From: a bacterium
GTDB lineage: Bacteria; Patescibacteriota; Microgenomatia; Curtissbacterales; GWA2-41-24
Length of the DNA stretch: 36,974 bases
Assembly (NCBI GenBank): GCA_021813125.1
Contig: JAKALT010000010.1
Coordinates: forward strand, 1 to 36,974
Direction: 5' to 3'
The notes beneath the pieces were generated by a model. It saw only the letters and a list, made by a program, of their open reading frames with translations. It had not been told where the DNA came from and ran no database searches. The position numbers and the translations under genes are program-made. Below, one piece after another: positions 30,171 through 36,974 of this stretch (position 1 is its first letter; each line of letters starts with the position of its first letter).

Positions 30171-30971
30171 ATGAAGAAGCCTTTTGTGCTGGCAGTTTTT
30201 CTAACTGTTTGCGCTACCATTTTATTTTATCCGAGGCCCGGTTTTATAGAAGCAGCTTACAAGTTTAATTTTGTGCTTACTTTTTTAGTCTTATTTTTGA
30301 TTTTTTTGCTGATGGCAAATACAAATTCACTAAAAAGAAGCCTTATTTTTTTCGCTCTGTCCGTTTTTATTGCATTTGGCGCTGAGGCAAAGGGAGTAAA
30401 TTTAGACCATAAATTTGTATATGCACCTGTAAACCTTGAATTATTTAGGGTGCCTATTTCAATAATAACTTGGTGGGGGATTTTTATAAGTCTTTGCTAT
30501 TGCTTCACAAATACTTTTTTGGCTTGGACCAAAAATGCTAAACCAAGCCTTTTAAATAAGGGCAGCTTTAAGTTTATACCCCTAATGGTTGTTATAGATG
30601 CACTTCTGGTATCTTCCATAGGTCTTCTTGTCGAGCCTTTGGGGACTTATCTTGGAAACTGGAGATGGTTTTCTAATTCTGCTTATTTTGGGGTTCCTCT
30701 TGCTGATTTCCGGGGTTGGTTTTTGGTTTCAGGGCTTTGCTGTTTAATAATTCGGGTTTTTGAGTATTATTTTCCTGTAAATAAAAAGGCTGATTATTGG
30801 GCACACCTTTTGGTTGTTTTGCTTTTTGCATTTTTAAATTTGAATTTTGCCAGGATTGCTGCCGGCTATGGCTTGACTGGCGTAGCACTAGTGGGGATTT
30901 ATGTTACTTTACCGCTGGTTTTTGTGAATCTGATGCTGTTTTTATACCGCAAGCCTCCGAGTACTAAGTAA
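30171..30971 (+). CDS. CruF/DUF422-like carotenoid biosynthesis membrane protein
   Basis: 266 residues from ATG 30171; the track start at 30078 would read through a REP-like element and is rejected. Seven or so transmembrane helices. The motif YFGVPLADFRGWFLVSG with an upstream GNWRWFS matches the pattern of carotenoid hydratases and related DUF422 proteins (YxGxPLxNFxGW). The substrate is not deducible. The divergent UbiA-like neighbour supports an isoprenoid or carotenoid context. No other pathway gene is visible in the window. Confidence 0.7.
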   Translation: MKKPFVLAVFLTVCATILFYPRPGFIEAAYKFNFVLTFLVLFLIFLLMANTNSLKRSLIFFALSVFIAFGAEAKGVNLDHKFVYAPVNLELFRVPISIITWWGIFISLCYCFTNTFLAWTKNAKPSLLNKGSFKFIPLMVVIDALLVSSIGLLVEPLGTYLGNWRWFSNSAYFGVPLADFRGWFLVSGLCCLIIRVFEYYFPVNKKADYWAHLLVVLLFAFLNLNFARIAAGYGLTGVALVGIYVTLPLVFVNLMLFLYRKPPSTK

Positions 30972-31036
30972 ATTCTAATATCTAATATCTAAACACTAAA
31001 CAAATTCTAAGCACTAAACTCTAAGTTCTAATATTT
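30972..31036 (+). repeat. TCTAATATCTAA / CACTAAAC-type short repeats after the CruF-like gene
   Basis: ATTCTAATATCTAATATCTA is followed by CACTAAACAAATTC and CACTAAACTCTAAG. This is an AT-rich imperfect tandem tract of the same general kind as those at 5864, 17888 and 21410. Confidence 0.5.
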
Positions 31037-31045
31037 AGCTTTGTT

Positions 31046-31081
31046 AAGGTCAGGCCTTTAAGTTTTCTAAGGCCTGACCTT
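31046..31081. repeat. REP-like palindrome, copy 8 (short-loop type)
   Basis: AAGGTCAGGCCTT, loop TAAGTTTTCT, AAGGCCTGACCTT. It lies between convergent genes and touches the stop codon of the giant surface protein. Confidence 0.88.
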
Positions 31082-34000
31082 TACTGGGCGCTGCTAATTT
31101 GTTTCGTATTAACAATGAGCCAGTCGAAGGAAATTGGGGTTAGTGCCGGCGCGGTGCTGTCGACTGTTACCGTAAAGCCTTCAAAGTCGGACTTTGCCGA
31201 AACGTACAATTGGCGACCGCCGGTTGGAGTTGTCGGTGTAATCAGGATTTTGGCATTAGGTTCCAGTGCGGATGTAAAGACGGTGACCAGGTGCTGGTTT
31301 GCCGGTAATAATGCCGAGCCGACGGTCTTGGCGTTGGGATCGGAGGCATCGATGGTTATGCTCTTGGTCTCTACTTTTTCTGCCGTTATTATGCCTTGGA
31401 CGTTGAGGTTGCCGTGTTTGTCGAATGTTGCTTTGCCGCCGCCGATATCAACCAGAATACCGTTTTCCAGGTTGCCGGCAAACGGATCGTTTTGCAGGTA
31501 GAGGGTTGAACCTAAGACGTTTAACTGTTTGCCGTAGTCGATTATGAAAGTCCCATCCTGGCTAAATGTTCCGGCAACTTGAGTTTGGGCAAGTTGAGTG
31601 TTTCCAGAAACACTCAGAGTGTCAAGTGATAAGTGAGTAGTGGATAGTAGCTCGGTTAGCTTGTTTAGGGTGGCGGTAGTCTGGTCGATGATGGCTTCTC
31701 CGCTTGCGATGGCTGCCGATGTTGTGGCTTCTGCGGAACTTGAGGCTTCGGCTGAACCTGTCGCCTCACCCAAGGTCAGGCCTTCTGCTTGGGAACCGGC
31801 ATTGGCTAAGGCCTGACCTTCCGCCGGGACAGGAGCGGCTATTTGCTGACTGCTGACTGCTGACTGCTGACTGCTGGCCAGAATTTGGCCGACCTGTTTG
31901 GTGACTTCGTCGGCGACGAGTTTCTTTATTTGGTCGTTGTTCATGGTTGATGGTTCATGGTTAGTAGTTTGTGAGCTTGCTAAAGTACCGTCGGGGTTGG
32001 TGACCGTGATTAAGGCCAGGCCTTTTTGCCCGGAACCGGCAGACGCTAAGGCCTGGCCTTGAGCGTTGACAGCATTCATTGAGCCGTTTTGGGCAAGAGC
32101 AGAACCTAGGTACCAGCCGGGTTCGACGAAGACAGTGATGGTAGAGGTAGCAAAAGTATCAGGTGTATCAAAAGTATCAAAGGGTTCTAGGGCAATACCA
32201 ATGATTCTGCCTGCCTGGGTTGCTTTCATGCCCACACCGGGTGTAGAGGATGACGTAATCGGGTCGCCGGCTTTGATTGCGCCGTTTTCCAAAGATACTT
32301 TGGCAGGGACACGGCCGGCCAAGGCCAGTGGTTTGCCGCCGGCTTCCTGTGAATTCAAAGTGACGCCCGGAGCGGTTGAGATTATGCCCAGAAGGGTGTT
32401 CTGGTATGGCGAAGTAGATTTAATGACGTTCTGGGCGTTTGCGGGGTCAACGGCAACGATATCGCCTTCCGCAATTGAACTGTCGGCGGTTGGGAACTTT
32501 TCGGCCAAGTCGGCAGTGTGGCCGGTGTCGAAGGCATCGGCATAGACGGTGCCATTTACAGGGTTGGCAATTGAGCAGCTGCCGTTGTTGTTGACGCAGA
32601 TGTAGCCGTTGGTGACATTTAAGCTGGCGCCTGCGGCACTCAAAGTTTGGTTACCCTTCGAGTCAATCTTTATCAGCTCATTGCCCAGGGAATCTGTTAT
32701 CGAAAGCTTGTTGGTGCCTGCATTGTCGCCTAGAGCAACTGATAGATTTTGGTTTGCCGGAGCGGCAATTGAGCTTGCAGTCAGTTTGCCTGTAACAGTT
32801 AGGTTACCTGCCGCAGTTATGTTCTGGGCGGTAACATTGCCTGTTGCGTCGACCCCAAATTGTCCGCCGGCAACAGAAAGCGTACCGGCTGTTGCGACGT
32901 TCCCAAGTGCATCGATTGTAGTATTGCCGCCGCCCGCTGTTATTGCACCTGCGGTAATTAGGTTTCCGCCAGCATCAATTGTCATGCTGCCGGAAGCGGT
33001 CGAGAAACTCTTGGCGTTCAGGTTAAGGTCAGCATACTGAGTTCTTGCATCCGGACGCATCTCGGTTCCGACCTGCATTGTTATTTGGCCTTGGCCTGGG
33101 CCACTGAAGGCGCTTAAGGCTTTACCGATTGTTGTGCCAAACCTTGGGTCTGCCTTCATAGCAACGCCCGGAGTGGAGGAAGCAGTCAGCAGATCGCCGA
33201 TGGCAATCGGGCCGTTTTCGTCATTGACGTTAACAGGGACACGTCCGGCAAGTGCCATGCGGACGGACTGGCCGTTGTCAGTCCCATACGTTTGGGCAGG
33301 GTTTGTGGAAACGACACCTATTAGGCTTTGGTCATAGGAAGTTGTTGACTTCTGGACGGTTACAGGCTGGGCCGAGTTTAGGCTCAAGACATCACCCGGC
33401 ATCGGTGCGGTTCCGGCATACGGTACCCATTCGGCCAAGTCGAAGGTGTCCGAGCCTCCTGCGGTTGCAGAATTAACCGAAACAACCCTCCAGGCGCCAT
33501 TGATGTAAGCAACAGTGTAGCTTTCGGTAGCCGTTGTACCCAGCGTAGAATTTGCAAGTGTGCTAACGGTGCTTCCGTTTATATTGACAGTTATTGTTAG
33601 GGTACCGGCATTACAACCGCTGTTTGTGGCTTTTGTGACTACATAGGCGAAGGTCCCTTCCGTATTTGGTATTCCTGTAATATTAAAAGTCCTTGTACCG
33701 TTTGTGCTACAGTTTGCGGTGCCACCTGCAGTTGCTGTTGATTGAATGTAATAAGCCAGACTGCCACCTGAAATTGTCGTTGTACCTGCGCCGGGATCTG
33801 TTACTGCCGTAGTAGTAACATTTCCGTTCCAGGCACCGTTTCCGGTTGAGATGGCGTAGTTAGTTGTTGACCCGGTGACTGCACCAATAAGCAAGCCGTA
33901 GTTGGTGGTTCCTGCCCCCGAAATGGCGCCGATGTTGATTCCGTAGTTAGTTGTAGCGGTTGAGGTGTTTGCACCAATGGTCATGCCGTACGAGGTTGTG

Positions 34001-36974
34001 CCTGCGCCGGAAATGGCACCTAAGTTGATGCCGCCGAAAGTGGCGCTGGCAGCACCCGCGATTGTGCTTGTTGCGTACTGCCAACCTACGCCTGAACTTC
34101 CTGCGGTAATGGCGTTTCCGAAGATACCATAATTATTGTCGGCTCCCGAGGCTACTGTATAGGCACCATAGGCATTGCTTAGACCACCGGTGTCGCCTGT
34201 TGCCTTGAAGTAGCCGCCGTAGGTATTCGGTCTTGTTTTAGTGCCGGTATCAGGAGAGCCTGTAATGCTTGATATGCCACTTACACCAACTGCGAGGTCG
34301 TTAGCACCTACACTTGGCGTGAAGTTGTCGGCGCCTGTCTTGGTGACTAAGTTATATGAGCCGTAATAGTTAAATGACCGGCTGTTTGTGGCAGTAGTGT
34401 TGGTGCTGGTTGCTGTAAATGAATTGTAAATACCATATTCTGTGTGGGTGACATCGGAAAGTGAAGAGTCTGTGTAATTGAGGTTGAGGCCGTAGGCGTT
34501 AACAGCGCTGTTGACGGTATTTATTTGTAGTGTGCCGTTGGCTTGGGTGTTGGTGGTTGTTGAGGCATCGATTAAGACGTTGTCGCCTGCAGCCAGGACA
34601 TTCTTGATATTGCCGGCTGCTGTGTAGAGGGCGTAGTTATTGTTGGCGCCGGCGGCAGTTGAGTAAACGCCGTAAGCAGTGGTGGTGCCGGCTGTTGCTC
34701 CGGTTGCATTGAAATAGCCACCATAAGTGTTCCTGATTCCGGCAAGACCTGAATCGGTGTTGATATTTGATGCATTAACATAGGCACCGTAAATGTTTTG
34801 TGTTCCTGATCCGAATGCTACGAAATTGTCCGCTGCATTAAGGCTAATCGAACTATAAATGTTGTAGTAATTGGTTGGGTTGGTGTTCCCGGCAACATGG
34901 CTTGTGTTGTTGGTGAAAGCGGAATATATGCCATATTGATCCTCAACGCTATTACCTGTGGAGGTGTAATTAAAGCTGGCGCCGGTGTTGCCGTCAGTTA
35001 ACGATTTGCTGTTGACATAGAGGCTTGCAGTTGTTGTTGTAGTGTTGGTGCCAATTGCCGTGGTGTTGTCTATGGTGACAAAGTCTGTTACACCAAGGAT
35101 GTTTTTGATTTTACCTGCCGTGGTGTAGAGGGCGTAGTTTGAAGTGGCTGTTGTTGCCGATGCGACTATGCCGTAATTGTTGGTTGCCCCCGAAACGTTG
35201 CCTGTAAAGATTCCGTAATTAGCAGTTGTTGCGGATGAAATGGCTTCGACGCTTATGCCGAAGTTGTTGTCGCCGCCGGAGGCAGTTGCAGCTAGGCCAT
35301 AAGCGTTTCCGGTGCCGGAAGTTGTGCCGACTCCCTTAAAGTAACCGCCGTAGCTGTTGGCGGATGAGCCGCCGCCCGCGCTTTCGGTTGCCAGGCTGTA
35401 GACACCATAAAGGTTTTTGGTGCCGGTGGTGGCTGCTGCAGACTGGGCGAGAGTGATGTAGCTTCCATATATAGTATCTGCTGTTGTGGAGGAAGAAGTG
35501 ACTGTTGAAAAGTTTCCGAAGGCGACTTTTGCAGCGTTGCCGGAAAGGGCGACAGAAGTATAGTTGCCGTAGTCGGTGTTGGTATTGGCGGTGGAATCCG
35601 TTGCTGCCATATAAGTGCCATAGCCTGTGACACCGTTGCCGGTGAAGCCAGGGTTAAGGCTTAAGAGTGATGCACCCGAGCCAATTGCCGAAGTTAGCTT
35701 AACCAGTGCGTTGGTGGTGATGCCTGTTGAAGCCGGGCCGGTAAGACTCATGAGAATTCCAGTTGTCAGATTTGCACCGCTAAATGTCCAGAGGTTTTGG
35801 GTGTTGGCCGTTGAAGAGCTGAATGTTGTGGTATTTGTGAGCATGTCCAGTGATAGATTAGTGTTTGGTGCTGCGATTTGGTCCCACCTGAGGCCGCTGG
35901 CACAGCCGGTACAGGAAGAAACAGTTAGCGCGCCGTTAACGAATGTAGCACCATTGAAGTAGCCGGCATAGTTGGTTGAAGCCCCGCTGGCAGATCCGTA
36001 GACGCCATAAGCTGTAGATGTTCCATAAGTATCACCGGTTGCCGAGAAGTAACCGCCGTAGGTATTCTTGGTAACAGTACCGGCACCACCGTTAGTATTT
36101 GAAGCAATACCGTAAGTTGCAAAGAGGTTGCTGGTTGCAGAGGAATTATCTGCACCGGTTTTAGTGAGGGCGCTGTAGTTGCCGTAAATACTTTGAGTAC
36201 CGGAAGTTAAGGCAGTTGATGAAGCCCAGTTGTTGTAGATGCCATACTGGGTTGCGCCGGCACTCTGGGTATTGGAGGTTGTGATTGCCAAGACTCCACC
36301 CGTAGTAGTACTGGCAGTCGTTGAGGCGTCTATATATATTTGATCACCTGCCGACAAGACATTTCTAATGTTGCCGGCGGAAGTGTAAAGGGCGTAGTTA
36401 CTAGCGGCCGAAGTGACTGTTGAGAAGATTCCGTAGTTAGTGGTACCACCGCTGGCGGCAGTAGCGTAAAGGCCGGTGGCGATGTCACCGTTTGTGGCAG
36501 AGGCGTAAGCGCCGTAAGTGCTGGCGGTACCGTTGGTGTCACCGGTTGCGGAGAAGACGCCTGCATAGGTTGTATGGGTGCCGAAGTTACCCGAACCGGT
36601 ATTGGAAGCGCTTCCATAGACTCCGTAGCTGGTAACCGTGCCGCCGGTGTCACTACCGGTTTTGGTAACGGCAGTGTAGTCGCCGTAATAGAACGGAGTG
36701 GTGGATGCAACGGCACCGGTTGCAGTGTAGGTGTTGTAGACGCCGTATTGGCTGGTGTTACCAATGTTAGAGGTGCGGGATATTACGGATAGGACGCCTG
36801 CTGTGCCGGTATTGACGGTTGTTGAAGCGTCGATAGCGACGTTGTCAGAAGCACCAAGGACGTTTTTAATGTTGCCGTTTGCTGTATATAAGGCGTAGTT
36901 TTTGGAAGCGGAGGCAACGTTTCCGTAGATGGCAAAGTTATTGGTAGCTCCAGAGGCGGCCAAGGCGTAAATGC
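31081..36974 (-). CDS. Giant repetitive surface protein (C-terminal part; start beyond window)
   Basis: At least 1960 residues and open to the right edge. The N-terminal two-thirds is Gly/Thr/Ser/Ala/Asn-rich with recurrent YGVY, TNYGIYS and TYGGYFSATGDT words, likely a beta-helix or fibre. At least four copies of NYALYTxAGxIxNVL followed by IDASTT mark the repeat register. Two related modules follow: AEW/AEKFP, GDV/GDIV, LAGRVPV/LAGRVPA, ASSTPGVAMK/SSSTPGVGMK, which somewhat recall the peptidase-G2-like ends of tail-spike proteins (tentative). A TAGNLTVTGKLTASS beta region, a repeat-built linker, and a conserved C-terminal domain (ITPTTPTGGRQLYVSAKSDF) complete it. Two REP-like elements and a DTFDT repeat are translated in frame within it. 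An adhesin or envelope fibre role is inferred. Confidence 0.85.
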   Translation of the reverse strand, partial: IYALAASGATNNFAIYGNVASASKNYALYTANGNIKNVLGASDNVAIDASTTVNTGTAGVLSVISRTSNIGNTSQYGVYNTYTATGAVASTTPFYYGDYTAVTKTGSDTGGTVTSYGVYGSASNTGSGNFGTHTTYAGVFSATGDTNGTASTYGAYASATNGDIATGLYATAASGGTTNYGIFSTVTSAASNYALYTSAGNIRNVLSAGDQIYIDASTTASTTTGGVLAITTSNTQSAGATQYGIYNNWASSTALTSGTQSIYGNYSALTKTGADNSSATSNLFATYGIASNTNGGAGTVTKNTYGGYFSATGDTYGTSTAYGVYGSASGASTNYAGYFNGATFVNGALTVSSCTGCASGLRWDQIAAPNTNLSLDMLTNTTTFSSSTANTQNLWTFSGANLTTGILMSLTGPASTGITTNALVKLTSAIGSGASLLSLNPGFTGNGVTGYGTYMAATDSTANTNTDYGNYTSVALSGNAAKVAFGNFSTVTSSSTTADTIYGSYITLAQSAAATTGTKNLYGVYSLATESAGGGSSANSYGGYFKGVGTTSGTGNAYGLAATASGGDNNFGISVEAISSATTANYGIFTGNVSGATNNYGIVASATTATSNYALYTTAGKIKNILGVTDFVTIDNTTAIGTNTTTTTASLYVNSKSLTDGNTGASFNYTSTGNSVEDQYGIYSAFTNNTSHVAGNTNPTNYYNIYSSISLNAADNFVAFGSGTQNIYGAYVNASNINTDSGLAGIRNTYGGYFNATGATAGTTTAYGVYSTAAGANNNYALYTAAGNIKNVLAAGDNVLIDASTTTNTQANGTLQINTVNSAVNAYGLNLNYTDSSLSDVTHTEYGIYNSFTATSTNTTATNSRSFNYYGSYNLVTKTGADNFTPSVGANDLAVGVSGISSITGSPDTGTKTRPNTYGGYFKATGDTGGLSNAYGAYTVASGADNNYGIFGNAITAGSSGVGWQYATSTIAGAASATFGGINLGAISGAGTTSYGMTIGANTSTATTNYGINIGAISGAGTTNYGLLIGAVTGSTTNYAISTGNGAWNGNVTTTAVTDPGAGTTTISGGSLAYYIQSTATAGGTANCSTNGTRTFNITGIPNTEGTFAYVVTKATNSGCNAGTLTITVNINGSTVSTLANSTLGTTATESYTVAYINGAWRVVSVNSATAGGSDTFDLAEWVPYAGTAPMPGDVLSLNSAQPVTVQKSTTSYDQSLIGVVSTNPAQTYGTDNGQSVRMALAGRVPVNVNDENGPIAIGDLLTASSTPGVAMKADPRFGTTIGKALSAFSGPGQGQITMQVGTEMRPDARTQYADLNLNAKSFSTASGSMTIDAGGNLITAGAITAGGGNTTIDALGNVATAGTLSVAGGQFGVDATGNVTAQNITAAGNLTVTGKLTASSIAAPANQNLSVALGDNAGTNKLSITDSLGNELIKIDSKGNQTLSAAGASLNVTNGYICVNNNGSCSIANPVNGTVYADAFDTGHTADLAEKFPTADSSIAEGDIVAVDPANAQNVIKSTSPYQNTLLGIISTAPGVTLNSQEAGGKPLALAGRVPAKVSLENGAIKAGDPITSSSTPGVGMKATQAGRIIGIALEPFDTFDTPDTFATSTITVFVEPGWYLGSALAQNGSMNAVNAQGQALASAGSGQKGLALITVTNPDGTLASSQTTNHEPSTMNNDQIKKLVADEVTKQVGQILASSQQSAVSSQQIAAPVPAEGQALANAGSQAEGLTLGEATGSAEASSSAEATTSAAIASGEAIIDQTTATLNKLTELLSTTHLSLDTLSVSGNTQLAQTQVAGTFSQDGTFIIDYGKQLNVLGSTLYLQNDPFAGNLENGILVDIGGGKATFDKHGNLNVQGIITAEKVETKSITIDASDPNAKTVGSALLPANQHLVTVFTSALEPNAKILITPTTPTGGRQLYVSAKSDFEGFTVTVDSTAPALTPISFDWLIVNTKQISSAQ
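31620..31656 (-). repeat. CACTTATCAC-type word inside the giant protein
   Basis: The coding strand contains CCACTACTCACTTATCACTT, encoding STTHLSLDT. Short near-tandem words of this kind are another low-complexity class in the same linker region. Confidence 0.35.
31772..31820 (-). repeat. REP-like palindrome, copy 9, in frame within the giant protein
   Basis: Full-length long-loop element (arms AAGGTCAGGCCTT and AAGGCCTGACCTT, core CTGCTTGGGAACCGGCATTGG). On the coding strand it reads EGQALANAGSQAEGLTLG. Confidence 0.9.
31852..31880 (-). repeat. TGACTGC tandem heptamer inside the giant protein
   Basis: Four contiguous copies of a 7-bp unit (TGACTGC on the plus strand) encode SSQQSAVSSQQ. 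Seven is not a multiple of three, so copy-number change would shift the frame unless by threes. Confidence 0.75.
31942..31966 (-). repeat. CATGGTTGATGGTT-type word inside the giant protein
   Basis: TTCATGGTTGATGGTTCATG on the plus strand encodes TNHEPSTMN on the minus strand. A short near-tandem repeat in the same linker. Confidence 0.5.
32012..32060 (-). repeat. REP-like palindrome, copy 10, in frame within the giant protein
   Basis: GGCC-variant arms (AAGGCCAGGCCTT and AAGGCCTGGCCTT) with the long-loop core (GCCCGGAACCGGCAGACGC). The coding strand reads QGQALASAGSGQKGLALI, the same frame and nearly the same peptide as copy 9. The arms are changed in a compensatory way that keeps pairing. 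Confidence 0.9.
32130..32185 (-). repeat. DTFDT repeat inside the giant protein
   Basis: The coding strand CCTTTGATACTTTTGATACA encodes FDTFDTPDTFATS, matching SDTFDTRDTFRTS of the RadA insert in both DNA word and frame. Confidence 0.7.

Noticed and set aside
31852-31880. Regular short repeats considered as a CRISPR array
   Set aside because: The units are contiguous 7-mers with no spacers; the REP-like elements are also irregularly spaced and hairpin-forming with no unique spacer series, and no cas gene is present.
36330-36764. 144-residue Pro/Thr-rich minus-strand ORF at the right end
   Set aside because: It is an out-of-frame reading of the repetitive giant protein gene.

Overview
The window looks like a chromosomal segment of a Candidate Phyla Radiation (Patescibacteria) bacterium, most likely of the Microgenomates type. 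This is an inference from gene style: giant surface proteins, several GT-C-like membrane proteins with TPR-like tails, a DUF5663-like small protein, an unlinked 5S rRNA, and many short interspersed repeats, some inside core genes. UGA is used as a stop, so the recoded Gracilibacteria/Absconditabacteria are unlikely. No species can be named from the sequence alone.

Layout. (1) 1-5.8 kb: the 3' end of 23S rRNA, then about 3.4 kb of inserted genes (a GT-C-like membrane protein on the minus strand and a cluster of small unknown ORFs on the plus strand). Next come a 5S rRNA with its own promoter, two tandem terminators of which the second follows a duplicated 5S tail, and a paralogous GT-C-like gene. 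(2) 5.8-9.5 kb: a housekeeping run of ribosomal protein S1, RadA and a PIN-TRAM membrane protein. (3) 9.5-10.5 kb: a gene-free kilobase with two convergent candidate small RNAs, each with a promoter and a terminator. (4) 10.5-16.5 kb: a DUF5663-like protein, a 1525-residue protein carrying a GT2-like glycosyltransferase domain, and a Pro/Thr-linker surface protein with a sortase-like tail. (5) 16.5-23 kb: Rho, a LysM/M23 peptidase, a DUF2723-like O-glycosyltransferase, a frameshifted four-helix-bundle gene and ObgE. (6) 23-31 kb: an O-antigen-ligase-like TPR protein, a Y1 (RAYT-type) transposase, a cyclophilin, an exported protein with an unresolved start, a membrane protein, a divergent UbiA-like protein and a CruF/DUF422-like carotenoid protein. 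(7) 31-37 kb: the C-terminal 1960+ residues of a giant repetitive surface protein that runs off the window.

The main discovery candidate is a REP-like palindrome system. About 15 copies with arms AAGGTCAGGCCTT / AAGGCCTGACCTT (and the AAGGCCTGGCCTT variant) lie between 10.3 and 32.1 kb. The RAYT gene sits between two same-orientation variants. Two full-length copies lie inside the giant surface protein in the same reading frame and encode GQALA-AGS-GL-L peptides. Separately, S1 and RadA share another in-frame repeat (ENVST-RN), and RadA and the giant protein share a DTFDT repeat. Together these resemble Rickettsia palindromic elements: mobile or propagating repeats tolerated as surface insertions in essential proteins.

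Functionally the window is dominated by envelope work (glycosyl transfer, polymer ligation, peptidoglycan hydrolysis, large adhesin-like proteins) interleaved with information-processing genes. Several genes have a -10 hexamer 6-10 nt before the start codon, which suggests leaderless transcripts are common here.
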